A stretch of DNA of 64,000 nucleotides from assembly GCF_030272615.1 (NCBI RefSeq), contig NC_081412.1, positions 100,753,796-100,817,795 of the forward strand. Direction: 5' to 3'. The notes under the pieces are model-generated. The model had not been told where the DNA came from. It ran no database searches and saw nothing but the letters and a program-made list of their open reading frames with translations. Numbering within the stretch: the stretch's first letter is position 1; each line of letters begins with the position of its first letter. A program made the position numbers and the translations under genes. Below, piece by piece: positions 12,319 to 23,938 of this stretch. The stretch comes from Cryptomeria japonica (Eukaryota > Streptophyta > Pinopsida > Cupressales > Cupressaceae).

Positions 12319-12323
12319 ATATA
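12319..12323. repeat. Target site duplication, right (chromovirus)
   Basis: ATATA matching 2422-2426. Copia-1 gag resumes directly after it (GTTGTTTATTGTCCTAAC, encoding VVYCPN). Confidence 0.9.
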
Positions 12324-15300
12324 GTTGTTTATTGTCCTAACAATGACTATAATAATAAACCAGAGACGTTTAGAAAATATAAAGGAGGCAACATAATAAG
12401 TTGTCTAGTTGCTATGGATGAAGGTGTCATTGATGAAGAAAATGAAGACATAGTGTTTGTAGCAGTAAAGGAAGAAGTGTCAGACAAGAAAGCTCTTGTC
12501 TCCTGCATTGACAACTCCAATGAGTGGATAATTGATAGTGGTTGTTCTCACCACATGACTGGTGACTGGAGAAAGTTTCTATCTCTCGAGGAATATGATG
12601 AAGGTGTTGCCAAATTTGGCAACGATGGACCATGCTTGGTGAAAGGTAAAGGATCCATCTCACTAAATGGAAAGAGAAGTGCAGATGATGTCTACTAGGT
12701 AGAAGGTCTTAAGCATAACCTATTGAGTATTTCTCAACTGAATGACAAAGGACTAGTTCTGGAATTCAAAGGTGGAATTCACAGCATAATTGGGAAGAGT
12801 GGTGAAGGTATTGTGAATGATAAGCAAACCAGAGGTAACCTATTTCAGTTGAATGCCAAGATAAGTCGGTGTCTAATGGCTAAGTTTGATGATAGTTGGA
12901 TATGGAATAGGAGACTTTGTCATATAAAATTTGATAACATTGTTAAAGTTGGAAAGATCAACATAGTAAGAGGATTACCTTTGCTGAACAAACCTGAGAA
13001 TTCTTTGTGCAAAGAATGTCAACTTGGGAAGATGTCTTCCTCAACCTTTAAAGGTAAGTCTTTTTCAGCAGAAAATTTACTTGATCTTGTGCATACTAAT
13101 TTGTGTGGTCCTATGAAAACTGGAAGTATTTAGGGAGATAGGTATTTTATGATTCTTACTAATGATTGCTCAAGAATGATGTGGGTCACATTCTTTAAAG
13201 ACAAGTTTGAAGCATTTGGAAAGTTCAAATCTTTCAGAGCATTAGTTGAGAAAGAAAGTGGTAAAAAGATAAAATGCCTAAGAACTGATCAAGGAGGAGA
13301 ATTCACTTCTGATGAATTCAATAAGTACTGTAAAGATAACAATATCAAGAGGCAGTTGTCTACCCCAAGGACACCTCAACATAATGACATAGTGGAAAGA
13401 AATAATAGGACTATAGTTGAAGTGGCTAGGATAATGTTGATCCAAGGAAAGGTTGCTCTCACTTTTTGGAGAGAAGCAGTGAGCACTGCAGTCTACACTA
13501 TGAACCAGGTACTCATCAAAAAAGGTAAAAATAAATCCCCTTATGAGTATTGGACTGGGAAAAATCCCACTTAAGTTACTTTAAAGTGTTTGGTAGTAAG
13601 TTCTATATCAAGAGAAGTGAGCATTTGAGCAAATTTGATGCAAAATGTGATGAAGGAATATTTTTGGAATATTCCACTAAGAGAAAATCTCTCAAGTGCT
13701 ACAACAATAGAACACAGAAGATTGTTGAAAGTATCGATGTTAGGGCTGATGAATCGCCTGAGGAACTTAAGGAAACATGCAGAGAAGAAGTGGAAGATGA
13801 ACCGTGAATAGCCTTCTAGGAATTGGTTAAGAAAGAAACTTGTAAAGATCTAAGTGTTCTTGTATCGGTAGAAGCTGCAGTGAGAGAAGAAGAAGAAGAA
13901 GAAAAGCTAGCAAACCAGGCTAGAATAATTCCTAGATATGTGAAGCTCTATCATGATCCAAAGAAAATCATAGGAGATAAAGATGCAAGGATACTCACTA
14001 GAAGAAAAGTGAAGGAGAACTCCTGCATGATTTCTAAATTTAAACAAAGACTTCTAGAGAAGCTCTTACAGATGAAGATTGGATTAAAGCAACAGAAGAG
14101 GAGTTAGATTAGATAGAAAAGAATGCAACATGGTCTTTAGTGCCCAGACCCAAACATAAAAATGTCATAGGTACCAAATGGGTCTTCAAGAATAAGTTGA
14201 ATGAAGAAGGCACAATTGTCAGAAACAAGGCTAGGCTTGTATGTAAGGGATACGCTTAGGAGGAGGGAGAAGACTATGGAGAAAACCTTTTTCCTATGGC
14301 TAGACTAGAATGTGTTCAAATGCTACTTGCATTTGCAACATTTAAGGGATCTAAGGTTTATCAGATGGATGTGAAATCTTCTTTTCTGAATGGAATCCTA
14401 GAAGAGGAAGTTTATATAGAGCAACCAGAAGGGTTTGCCTTATCGAAAGATAGTGACATGGTGTGTAGATTACACAAAGCCCTGTATGGACTGAAACAAG
14501 CACCTAGGGCATGGTATGAAAGACTACACTCTCATCTTGTGAAGATTGGATTTCAGAGAACAAGTGAAGATAACAACATTTACATGAAATCCGAAGGTGA
14601 TCAGATTCTTATTTGTGAAGTGTTTGTGGATGACATAATCTTTGGAGGAGATTATAAAATGAGTCATGCATTTGCAGATGAAATGAAGAAAGAGTTTGAG
14701 ATTTCTTTGATAGGAGAAATAAAGTTCTTCATTGGTTTACAGATTCAACAAATGAAAGAGGGCATTTTTATTACCCAATCAAAGTATGTCAAGGAGGTAT
14801 TGAAGACTTTTGGAATGGAGGAAAACAAACCTGTTGGTACACCGATGGTGACTGGCTGTAAACTGACCAAGGAAGATGATTAATAAATGTTTAATGAAAA
14901 GGAGTATCGGTCAATGATTAGTAAGTTGCACTATGTGGTGCAAAACAGACCTGATATTGCTCATGAAGTGGGCATAGTAGCTCATTTTTCATAAATGTCC
15001 AAGAGAATCCCACTTGGTAGCTGTCAAAAGGATTCTTAGATATTTGAAAGGAACAATTGATTATGGATTGTGGTATCCATATAATGATGACTATAATCTC
15101 AAGGTATATACTGATTCCAATTGGGGAGGTAATGTGGATGATCGGAAGAGCACAACTAGTGGGGCGTTCTTTCTCGGTGGAAGATTAGTATCATGGACAA
15201 GCAAGAAGCAGAGTTGTACTTCTCAATCTATAGCTGAAGCAGAATATGTGGCAGCATTTATGAACTACACTCAAGCAATTTGGATGAAGCATGTATTGGA

Positions 15301-15577
15301 AGGTTTCAAGGTACCTATATCTGAATTGGTGAATATATTTTGTGATAATACAAGTGCAACAAATATTTCCAAGAATCCGGTATTGCATGCTAGAACTAAA
15401 CATATTGAGCTTAAATATCCCTTTTTGAGAGAAAAAGTTCAGAATAGGGAGGTTTTACTACAACATGTTTCCAGTAAGGAGCAACTAGCAGACATATTCA
15501 CCAAGCCCTTACCAAATCCAATGTTTACCTATTTGAGAGATGAACTAGGGGTTCTACCCCTTCATGAAATCAATTAA
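12324..15577 (+). pseudogene. copia-1 gag end and pol (PR-IN-RT-RH), broken
   Basis: After the gag tail comes an aspartic protease (WIIDSGCSHHMTGD, about 12525), the gag-pre-integrase HxxC (LCHIKFDN, CKECQLGKM), the integrase core (LRTDQGGEF retained, DIVERNNR), reverse transcriptase (KALYGLKQAPRAWYERL; FVDDIIFGG near 14625) and RNase H (VYTDSNWGG, AEAEY, CDNTSA, HARTKHIE), ending LGVLPLHEIN. Stops include 12696 (TAG for Trp), 13131, 14110 and 14257 (TAG, probably for Gln) and 14881 (TAA). Frames change near 13560, 14050 and 15000. Most catalytic residues survive, so decay came after loss of constraint. The 190 bases from 15578 to the purine tract hold no frame. Confidence 0.9.
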
Positions 15578-15755
15578 TGATATGTGCTCCGCAACAGTCA
15601 AGTACTATAGTGGCAAATCTTTCAGGATTGATGTATTGAAGGATGCTACTCCTTAGGGGGAGCAACATAGTATATTTTGGAAGCTTATGCCTCCACTTTG
15701 GCATTGTTTCCAAAGGGGGAGATGTTTTCAATAAGAAATGCTAACTGAGTATTGT

Positions 15756-15844
15756 CATCAATGCCAAAGGGGGAGATTGTTGGATATGATAGCATTTGAT
15801 GAACCGGTATGTTGATATGATGATAATGTATGTTGTCATTGATG
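15756..15844 (+). promoter_or_regulatory. Inverted 8-mer pair bracketing the PPT/U3 junction (copia-1)
   Basis: CATCAATG (15756-15763) upstream of the purine tract is complementary to CATTGATG (15837-15844) in U3. The same arrangement is seen at the 3' ends of copia-E and elements A, B and C. Confidence 0.45.
15766..15776 (+). other. Polypurine tract (copia-1)
   Basis: AAAGGGGGAGA directly before TTGTTGG; identical in elements B and C. Confidence 0.85.
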
Positions 15845-17173
15845 TCAATAAGTGTAAGTCAACTGGTATGCAGATTGAAGAAATGTAGTGAACCGGTGTT
15901 AGGGTTTCACTAAGTGTGACTACTGGTTGGTAATCTCAGATCTATGGTTTTGCGATCCTGCTTGTGTGATGCAACTGATGATACTCTGTGATGAGTTAGC
16001 TAAGAGATGTGAATGAGATTGAGGTGCCACGTCAGCTTTGTGCACTTGAAGAATTTTCTTGAGGATCTTGCATGAGGAGATCGACCGCGTTTGAAGTCTA
16101 CCTCGAGAATGATCATTCTTCTTAGTGGAATGAGAAGAGAGCGTGATGGGTTACTGATTCCCATGTGCGGTGAAGAATGAATTATGTAGATTGCCTTGTG
16201 ATCTATTTGAAATTGTAATGCTCTATGCAATGTGTCTGGATGGTCAGGATTGGACCGCCTGTGTTGTAAACCTAAGATGCTTAGGGTTTAGGGTTTATGC
16301 TACCAACCTATCTGTTGTCTATAAGTTTGATGATGTTTGTTGTTGTAAAGTTGTTGGAAAATGTTGTGTGCATGTATCTGAGTAACGAGATACTTGATAC
16401 TTGCCAGACCAGTAAGAGGGAAATTGCAAAGTGTGATTGCAGAGTAGAGGATATGAAAAGGATCTGCCTTGGCATGTAGTGCTATTATCAGATCAAAGTT
16501 TTACCTGTTATCTTCTAATCATTTCAATAGTTGGAAAATCCCTTTACTGGGTAGCTTTAATAGGCTTATTGTAAAACCTGTAACTAGGTGACTCAAGATC
16601 ATTGAGTTCTTCAAATCCTCTATCGAGGTAACCTTTAATAGGGTATATAGCCATCCCTTAACCGAGTGATCTCTAATAGGATCAGTTCCTAGGAGAACCT
16701 TATTGTAAAGCCTTTAACCGGACTAGGCTTCTAATAGGGTGAGCTTCAAAAGAGTTCAAAACAAGCTTGTGGGCATTCATTCCCACCGTGGTTTTTCCCA
16801 TTTGGGTTTCCACGTGAAAAATCTATGTGTTATGTGTTATGCATTTTTCATGTGATGCTTATGAATTATTTGGTTAAGAGATTATGAATGCAGAGTCAAT
16901 AGGTTATGATATTACTAGTATATCACATGCATATATTTATGGATGAAGCTAATGTCGAGTATTGATCGTATTTGAAGTGTTCAGACTTATCAGTCTATGG
17001 TGTCCAGTGTCTTACTGTGTTTAACCACTATTGTTGTGGTTAAGTCCAGTAATGGTGATAACTAATTGATATTGTTTTAACTAGACAAGTTGTCGAGAAA
17101 GTTTTTATCTGTACTGATTCACCCCCCCCCTCTCTCAGTATCGGTTGGGGTATATGTTGTTTATCATTACTCA
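15778..17173 (+). repeat. copia-1 3' LTR
   Basis: Starts TGTTGGATATGATAG and ends TTACTCA; pairs with 116-1532. The hairpin is kept at 17111-17141. Confidence 0.88.
17111..17141 (+). promoter_or_regulatory. LTR hairpin with C-rich loop (copia-1, 3' LTR)
   Basis: GTACTGA (17111-17117) pairs with TCAGTAT (17135-17141), six Watson-Crick pairs plus a G-U, with a loop rich in C (nine in a row). Confidence 0.55.
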
Positions 17174-17175
17174 TC

Positions 17176-17430
17176 AGCTAGTTGTAGCTTTATCCATCTT
17201 GTCTTCTTCCATTCTTCTTCTCATGAAGTAATCATCAAATGGTACTTCAAATCTTCCCTCTAAAATGTACTCAATTTTTTAAAAAACCTCTCCTTCTTGA
17301 GGCATAACTTTTCCTATAAATTATGCAAATTGGTTAAATTTATGTGCTTCCTTAAATATTTTAGGTGTCATTAAATGCTCATCAAACCATTTATAAATTT
17401 TGGAAAATAAAATATCAAATTCTAAACCCC
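17176..17430 (-). pseudogene. Unrecognised coding remnant (minus)
   Basis: Read on the minus strand, this gives a protein-like frame with two stops (IYKWFDEHLMTPKIFKEAH, then IEYILEGRFEVPFDDYF, then a basic MRRRMEEDKMDKA). Charge and hydrophobic spacing look coding, but I do not recognise the family. It lies inside a primer-site-like signal at 18194-18206 on the same strand, so it could be the gag start of a lost minus-strand element. Confidence 0.35.
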
Positions 17431-17510
17431 TAATAATATTTGTAAAAACCTCCCATAATCAACAACTTAAAACCTACAAACTAGCAAGATCTTCATTCTA
17501 TGACATAGTA

Positions 17511-18146
17511 TGTGTAGACACCTAAAATTGTCCTATCTATATAAATACATATTTTTATTTATTTAAATTATTATTTTTTAAATTAAATAAATATTTTATT
17601 TATTTAATTGATCTCATTTCCTCTATTAATTAAATAAATATTTATTTTTTTAATTAATTCATTAAATTTTTCTTCTATGGCACATGTCACTTATCTCTTA
17701 ATTCCTACACCACCTACCCTCTCATTATTTTATTATTTCTTCTACCTACCCTTTAATCTTAGCTGACCATTTATTCTCTTCATCTTTTAATCTCATCCCT
17801 CCATTTCTTAAAGTGTATTCTATATAAGAGGATACCCTCTTTCATTATCAACCCTAATGACTGCGTCAATTGAGCCTTCTTTCAATCAAGATATCAACCA
17901 TAATTTGTTGTTTATTGAGCTCTTGTGCACACATAAAATCTTAGAGAAAATATATCAAACAATATCAAAGGAGATTGAAACCCTACTTGACATGTGAATG
18001 GAAATATTGCTTTATTTTGACTATTTGCATGATCTTAGGTATCTCTATTGGTGTATGGTGGATGTGTCATTGTAGGACTTAGATTATTTGTGATTGGATC
18101 TTTATGGTTTTACAATAAGTTTTTATCATCATATTTTCACTGTACA
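17511..18146 (+). mobile_element. Solo LTR (636 bp) with TAGTA duplication
   Basis: Starts TGTGTAGACACC, ends CTGTACA, and is flanked by TAGTA at 17506-17510 and 18147-18151. It contains a TATA box (TATATAAG, 17821-17828) and a strongly A/T-rich U3 with AATTAAATAAAT-type repeats. No internal domain or second LTR is present, so this is what LTR-LTR recombination leaves. The family resembles gypsy LTRs I associate with conifers; that link is from memory. Confidence 0.8.
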
Positions 18147-18193
18147 TAGTATGATCACTGGACAATGTTAAACCCTTGTGCTAGTAGAATCAA

Positions 18194-18206
18194 GGCTTTG
18201 ATACCA
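18194..18206 (-). other. Primer-binding-site-like sequence (minus)
   Basis: The minus strand reads TGGTATCAAAGCC, close to the tRNA-Met complement, followed by a TGTAATATACC edge on the plus strand that could be an LTR boundary. No partner LTR was found. Confidence 0.4.
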
Positions 18207-20130
18207 ATGTAATATACCTTAAAAATTATTTATATCAGATTTATAAAAAAATAGACATTCAAAATTTATATTTTCTCAAAATCTAGAAATGCATCAAACA
18301 TTGCCAAAGGATTTGATTGAACACTCACAACCAGTATGAAAATAAATTCCTACAATCCTATATGTAAATTATTGTATAGGTTTGTTGAAATGAATACAAA
18401 TTTATTTACTTTCATAATATTATCCTACAAAGAAAATAAACTTCTCCAACATTTACTCAAATTTGAAAGCAAAATATGGTGCCGACATGCACTACTAAAC
18501 AACACTATTTTTTGGCAAACTTCACCAAACTTATCAATAAAGTATTTATTGTAAGCATGCATGAAAATAAAATTACAAAACATCAAATACATGAACTCGA
18601 GGATTACAATATACTTGTGCAACTAATATTACAAATATACCCAAAAGGGCTACCAATAGGCACTATGAAACCGTATTCTCTAGAATTAATCTTAACCAAA
18701 TTGACAATATCTAATCTCAATGATAACATATAAATTTTGGTAATAAAAATAAATTAAAACAAAAACTCTAATATTTCATAAAAGCTACAACAATCTAATA
18801 ATGAAAACCCAAAATTAGACTCACAACCTGCTAGAAAACCCTCACCAAAATGCATAAGAAAACTATAAAATCTAAACCTTCTGGCACAATGGTAATCTCT
18901 ATTTGAGACTAAAACTTGGTGAGCCTCTAACTCCAATCCTTAGTCCAATATAAACCCTCAATCATCCAACTATTGAGCCTCTTCCACAATTTTGACAACC
19001 TTTGAAGAACAAGCAAAACCTTAGTTGAAAACTACAATAAGAATGATGCAAAATGAAGCCAAAAACCTTGTTTTATTGGAAACCACTCTAAAAACCAACT
19101 TGGGAAGCAAAACCAACAAATAAGGAGAGATATTCCCTTGTATGAAGAGAATGCAACTCACTTTTCCAAGTGTCATTCAACTTCTTCAATGCCACATGTG
19201 GTTTGTCATTTGTCAAAACTTGTCTTAGCTTCAAGATGCCAAATAATAAACCATATACTACTTCCCAATTTCCAATGCCCATTATGGGAAAATATTTAAT
19301 GTTAATACCTTTGGTGATAAAATAATAAATATCTAGACCTAACCAAGTCACTATATTTGAATTAACTTTTGCATTGTTAATTGGTCTTGATTTTTCATTT
19401 TGGGACAATTGAACTTACTATTTTTGGAAAATTTTGAAAAAAAGGAACATGAAAATATCTTAATATAAATATCTATGAACTACAAAGCATAAAAAATAAT
19501 GCACCTAAAAGGAACAAGGGGAAATGCCTCTCAATTGATGAACCATAAAGTAGACCAAGAGTGGGAAACAAGAATGCTCCTCCAAGATATCCAAGACATC
19601 ATGACTCATCCAAATACAATCTCTTGGTAGGTCCATGTTGAACTCATGACCAACCAATGTGTAGGATTCTTAGACTTTCTATTGAAATATCATCAAGAGT
19701 ATCCATATCATTGCATTTTTCTAATCATAAGATAACTCAAAGACTCACCTATGTTTCCAAGTATCCATTAACACATGTAATCGAGAAATCCATGTCAAAC
19801 TCTAAGTGAAATAATGCATCATCACAAAGTAATCAAGAAAATGATCATATACTAAATAAAAATAAAATTGACAAGATCAATGTCAAAATCCCAATCATGA
19901 AATCAAGAAAATAAAAATGACAATATTATCTCCTATTTCTATAAATGAAGAACACATGTTCCATATGAAAATATCATGGTATCAAGAGAACCTACCCGAT
20001 GCCAACACTCTAATCCAAAATCAAGAGTACATCATGATATAATATAAACCATCCTCTAAGCAAAAATCAATTGTCAACAAGTCATGACACCTCAACCGAA
20101 GACTAAAATTCCTCCATGGTCTACCACTTG
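18207..20130. other. AT-rich sequence, no gene
   Basis: Short frames only, none protein-like. If 18194-18206 is a primer site, the part next to it would be a minus-strand LTR, but I could not find its other end. Confidence 0.4.
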
Positions 20131-22285
20131 TGTTGACAATACGTGTTGTCATTAATGTCAACTTGATGTTTGGGAATATATGTTTTCCTATGTGCAGTAT
20201 CTGAATGGTGAAAGATGGTGAGATGTCATCGATAATTGGTTGGAAAAAGTTTTGTTGTAGTAATGGAGATGTATATTGTCCTTGATCATATGGATTGCCA
20301 AAAATATGGGATACCATGTTTATCTATATATTGTTTGTTGATTAGTAATTTATGCTACTTGGTGCTACTTGTTGACATTCTTGTCACATGGTGTAATTGA
20401 ATTAAGATTATTAGAGTACTAATGGATGACTATGGATAGTGCAAAATATTATCTTAAGTACTAATATGATGAGTTTAGAGTCCAATGATATTCTTAGGAA
20501 TTGTTGTAGATTGTGTTGACATTAACAAAAGATCATAGGTATTGGTTAAGCAAATGTTTCATGCTATGGTGACATGTTTATCAATTGTGTACAATGGATA
20601 CTTGTTCTTGATGGAAACAATTATTCTACCAAATATCCATGGTGTAGAGATGTTGTTAATGATGTTCTTGGTTGATGTACATCATCATTTTGGAATTTTG
20701 ATAGTGATATATTGGAGAGAAATTATTGTTGCGGTTATTCATGAAGTAAATGATAGAGTTCTATGCTCATATTTGTTAGTAAATAATGAGATTATTGGTA
20801 GATGATTGTCAATTGTAGTCATTGTTTCTTGCATGACTAATATGAAGAGATTAATGTAAAGAACATATGGTTATTCATTGTAGATGGTTTGTGGATGTCC
20901 ACCATCTTGGTGTCTAATGTATACACTATGTATGTTGATACAATTGATGATGTTGAAAATATGGCTAATGGTAGTGATAGCATGATGAGGTGTTGAGATG
21001 AAGATTAGATGCATGATAAAATAATGAAGATATTGTGCTGAATGAAAAGGTGAAGTTTTTGCGATATCTTGGTCCCTTAGAGTCTAATACAACAAGTTGG
21101 TGTAGAAGTATGTACCGACATGTGTTTGAAAGAATTATTTGCATTCCTTTATATTTGATGATATGGTTTTGTAGACGTGGGTATAATGTTTATACTCTAT
21201 GTACATTGCACTCCTATATTTTTAGGTCCTTGGTGTTGCAACTAGTATGGTTTATGATTGTAGTTAGCTAATAGTCTAGTTGTCTACCAAAATTTGTTTG
21301 AAAAATACTCTACATTTGTCCATATTGATGTTTTAGGTGTTGCAACTTGGAGGAAATGTTTATGACTATTCTTTGTCTCAATCCAAATTTCAAAAGATGG
21401 TGTTGTCTACAAGAAGTGATTTGGTGTTCTATGTTTGACTTACTTTTTGGAATGAAGTGTTTAGTATTAGTTGTGTTGTGCCAGTATGATCTTCATATGG
21501 AAAGATGAAGGAATACTTAAATAATATTTGTGGATGCTCAAGGAATGCCTTGGTATGCTTTACATGATGCTAGATGGTCTGGTTGATGGTGCATTGCGAG
21601 TAGAGTGTTTGTTTCAAGGTAACTAATCTGGTCTAGCCAATAGGAGTTTCTCTCTTGCATGCAATGAATCCTTGGGTGTATTTTCTTTCTTTGAGGATTG
21701 TGTTATATTTATTTTGGGTCCTATCTTGGCATGAGAGGATCTATATTGAGGATTTTCATTTGGAAGATATGTTTTGAGTCAACTAGTGATGTGTTTCTCA
21801 ATGTATCTACTTGTTACCTTGTTGCTAATCTTGGAGTATTTGTGATTGCATATGAATTATTCTAAAGTATTTAGAAAGAAGTGATATGATGTTTTTAGGT
21901 CCTCTATATCTCTTAGATTGGATCACTTTCACCATAATTATGTTTTGGTTTCTATTTTGATAGGACCTATTTTGTACTTTGTTCTGAGTGACCTAATTAA
22001 TGTTTGCAATGAAGAATGTGGTATATATAGAAGATCAAATTAATGTTGATTGTATGGATGAGTGTGTGAATCAATATGTGTGTTGCACTTAGATGAATAT
22101 ATTAATTGTAAAAGATTATGATGTGAAGTTGCTATAAAGGTGTGTGGTGATTATTGTAAAGTTGGTTTCTTAAGATAGAGATTCAAGGATAGATTCATAC
22201 TTGGAGATTGTCAGAGTCTATTTTTTTGAAGTTATATTCATTCCTAATTCATATATTCATATTCCTTGCTTGGGGACAATGAGTC
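20131..22285 (+). other. No gene; LTR-like start, extent unknown
   Basis: Begins TGTTGACAATACGTG then TTGTCATTAATGTCAA, resembling the U3 start of the copia families here (TGTTGG then TTGTCATTGATG). No primer site, coding frame or second copy was found. It ends CTTGCTTGGGGACAATGAGTC at the copia-E insertion point, a purine-rich phrase like those before gypsy LTRs. Confidence 0.35.
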
Positions 22286-23589
22286 TGATGATACGATGAA
22301 TCAATAAAGATCCAGACAACTACTGAGAGGGGGGATGAATCAGTAGATAGAAAAATGACTAAAGTTTCACCAAACTCAAAACCCAACTCACAAATCAATC
22401 ACTGAAATAACTGATTCAAACACTAAACTACAAACTGCAACTGCACTATCAATTTTATCGGTTGACTAGCATAACAAAATAATAGTGTAACAAATATGAA
22501 ACTCTCAAACCATTTAACCAAAACATCAAAACAGTTTACTAACATTAACCATATCAAAACATAACCACAAAAACCATTCACCACTTAACATAATTTTTTT
22601 TGATGTGGAAAGCCAAATGGGAAAAAACATGGTGGGGATGAATACCCACAAGTATTCTGAAGTCTTCTGATGTTCACCCTATTAGTCCAACCAAGCCTTG
22701 CTAGAAGCTTTACAAAAATGTCTTGTTAGGAACAGATCTGGTTAAGGACCATTCGGTTAAGGGATTGACTATAATACCCTATTAGGAGTAACATTGATAG
22801 AGGATTTAAAATCCAAGCTAATGGATCACCTGGTTAGAGGATTTAGAAAATACTATGCCTATTAAAGCTTACTCAGTTAAGGGATCTAACTGTTGTAATT
22901 GCTAGAGAACACTAGGGTTTTGTTGATTTGGTAACTACTCTACTTGATCAGATCCTTTTGATGTGCCTATCTGCCTTCAAACATTTTGCAGATACTCCTT
23001 CTGGTTCATCAATCAATCACACTAACACTTAACCAAAATTGCCAACACTACTACAAAACAACTCATCGACCTTATAACAAAAACATTAGGTTGGTAACAC
23101 ATCACAAACCTAAGATCTCATAGAGATTACAAACAAATTGGTTCAAACATGACTGTTAGATCACATAGAAATCATCAACACTTTGTTCAAGACAACCTTG
23201 ATCGCTCCTTGATCACCTCTCATCGAATCATGTAACCCATCACATGGTTTCCATTTCATGCAATGTACTTGTTCATTCCCAAGATAAACTGTTATCTCTA
23301 CACACCAAAAACCACTTGAAACTCATCACGTGCATCATGCAAACATGGGATAATCATCTCTCATGACCATTTGATCATAGACCAATACAACTGATTCACC
23401 AAGCTCCATCAGTTAGGGTTTGGCATATCAATAGGCAGGGTTACCGATTGATCTCACTTCTTCAATAGTAATACTAGTTTCCTTCACTTACTCAACTACT
23501 GATTGCAAAACATCATCACTATCGGTTACAATTGACATCAATGATAGTACTTAAACTTTATTAATGCAATCTTCATACAAATGCCAACA
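22286..23589 (-). repeat. copia-E 3' LTR
   Basis: On the minus strand it starts TGTTGGCATTTGTATG and ends ATTCATCGTATCATCA. The hairpin at 22320-22346 lies close to its 3' end. Confidence 0.88.
22320..22346 (-). promoter_or_regulatory. LTR hairpin with C-rich loop (copia-E)
   Basis: CTACTGA (22320-22326) pairs with TCAGTAG (22340-22346), seven perfect pairs. On the element strand the loop is TTCATCCCCCCTC. The 5' LTR copy near 28125-28155 has lost one pair. Confidence 0.55.
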
Positions 23590-23601
23590 ATATCCCTCTT
23601 T
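23590..23601 (-). other. Polypurine tract (copia-E)
   Basis: The minus strand reads AAAGAGGGATAT before TGTTGG, one or two changes from the AAAGGGGGAGAT of the relatives. Confidence 0.75.
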
Positions 23602-23938
23602 GGCATTGATGGCAATACAAATATCAATACCCTTTGATTGTGATGATTGAGAGTAATGCACATACATAGGTATAGGAATCCTGGTTTACATTTTACCATG
23701 TACTCTCCTTCAACTATTTTTCCATGTCTTCAGTTGGTAACTGTCTACAGTTATTCTCCCCCATAATCATATAGTTCTTGTCGCCCTTTGACAACAATAC
23801 CAAAGTGAAAGTAAAACATACAGTGTCATACTTCACTATTCTGCAACAAGCTACTCCCCTTGTGGAGTAGCTCCACTCCACACCAATCCTGCTTCAAGAT
23901 CTTCAATACGCTCTGGGATTGATGTCTTCCACATCTAT

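Larger units (their letters stand above)
116..17173 (+). mobile_element. Ty1/copia LTR retrotransposon copia-1 (degenerate), split by a chromovirus
   Basis: Two similar LTRs (116-1532 and 15778-17173) flank a Met-type primer site, a copia gag, and a pol in the copia order protease, integrase, reverse transcriptase, RNase H, then a polypurine tract. Counting by hand over 180 bases near the LTR start gives about 17 differences (near 9%). Gag and pol contain many stops and several frameshifts, so the copy is dead. A gypsy element sits inside gag. I find no matching 5-bp target duplication (GAGAT on the left, TCAGC on the right). The end sequence (GCCAAAGGGGGAGA before TGTTGG) is of a kind I associate with SIRE-like copia elements, but clade assignment is tentative. 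Confidence 0.88.

Noticed and set aside
20542-21271. Plus frames 20542-20805 and 21035-21271
   Set aside because: Short, hydrophobic, no domain pattern and AT-driven; no support as genes.
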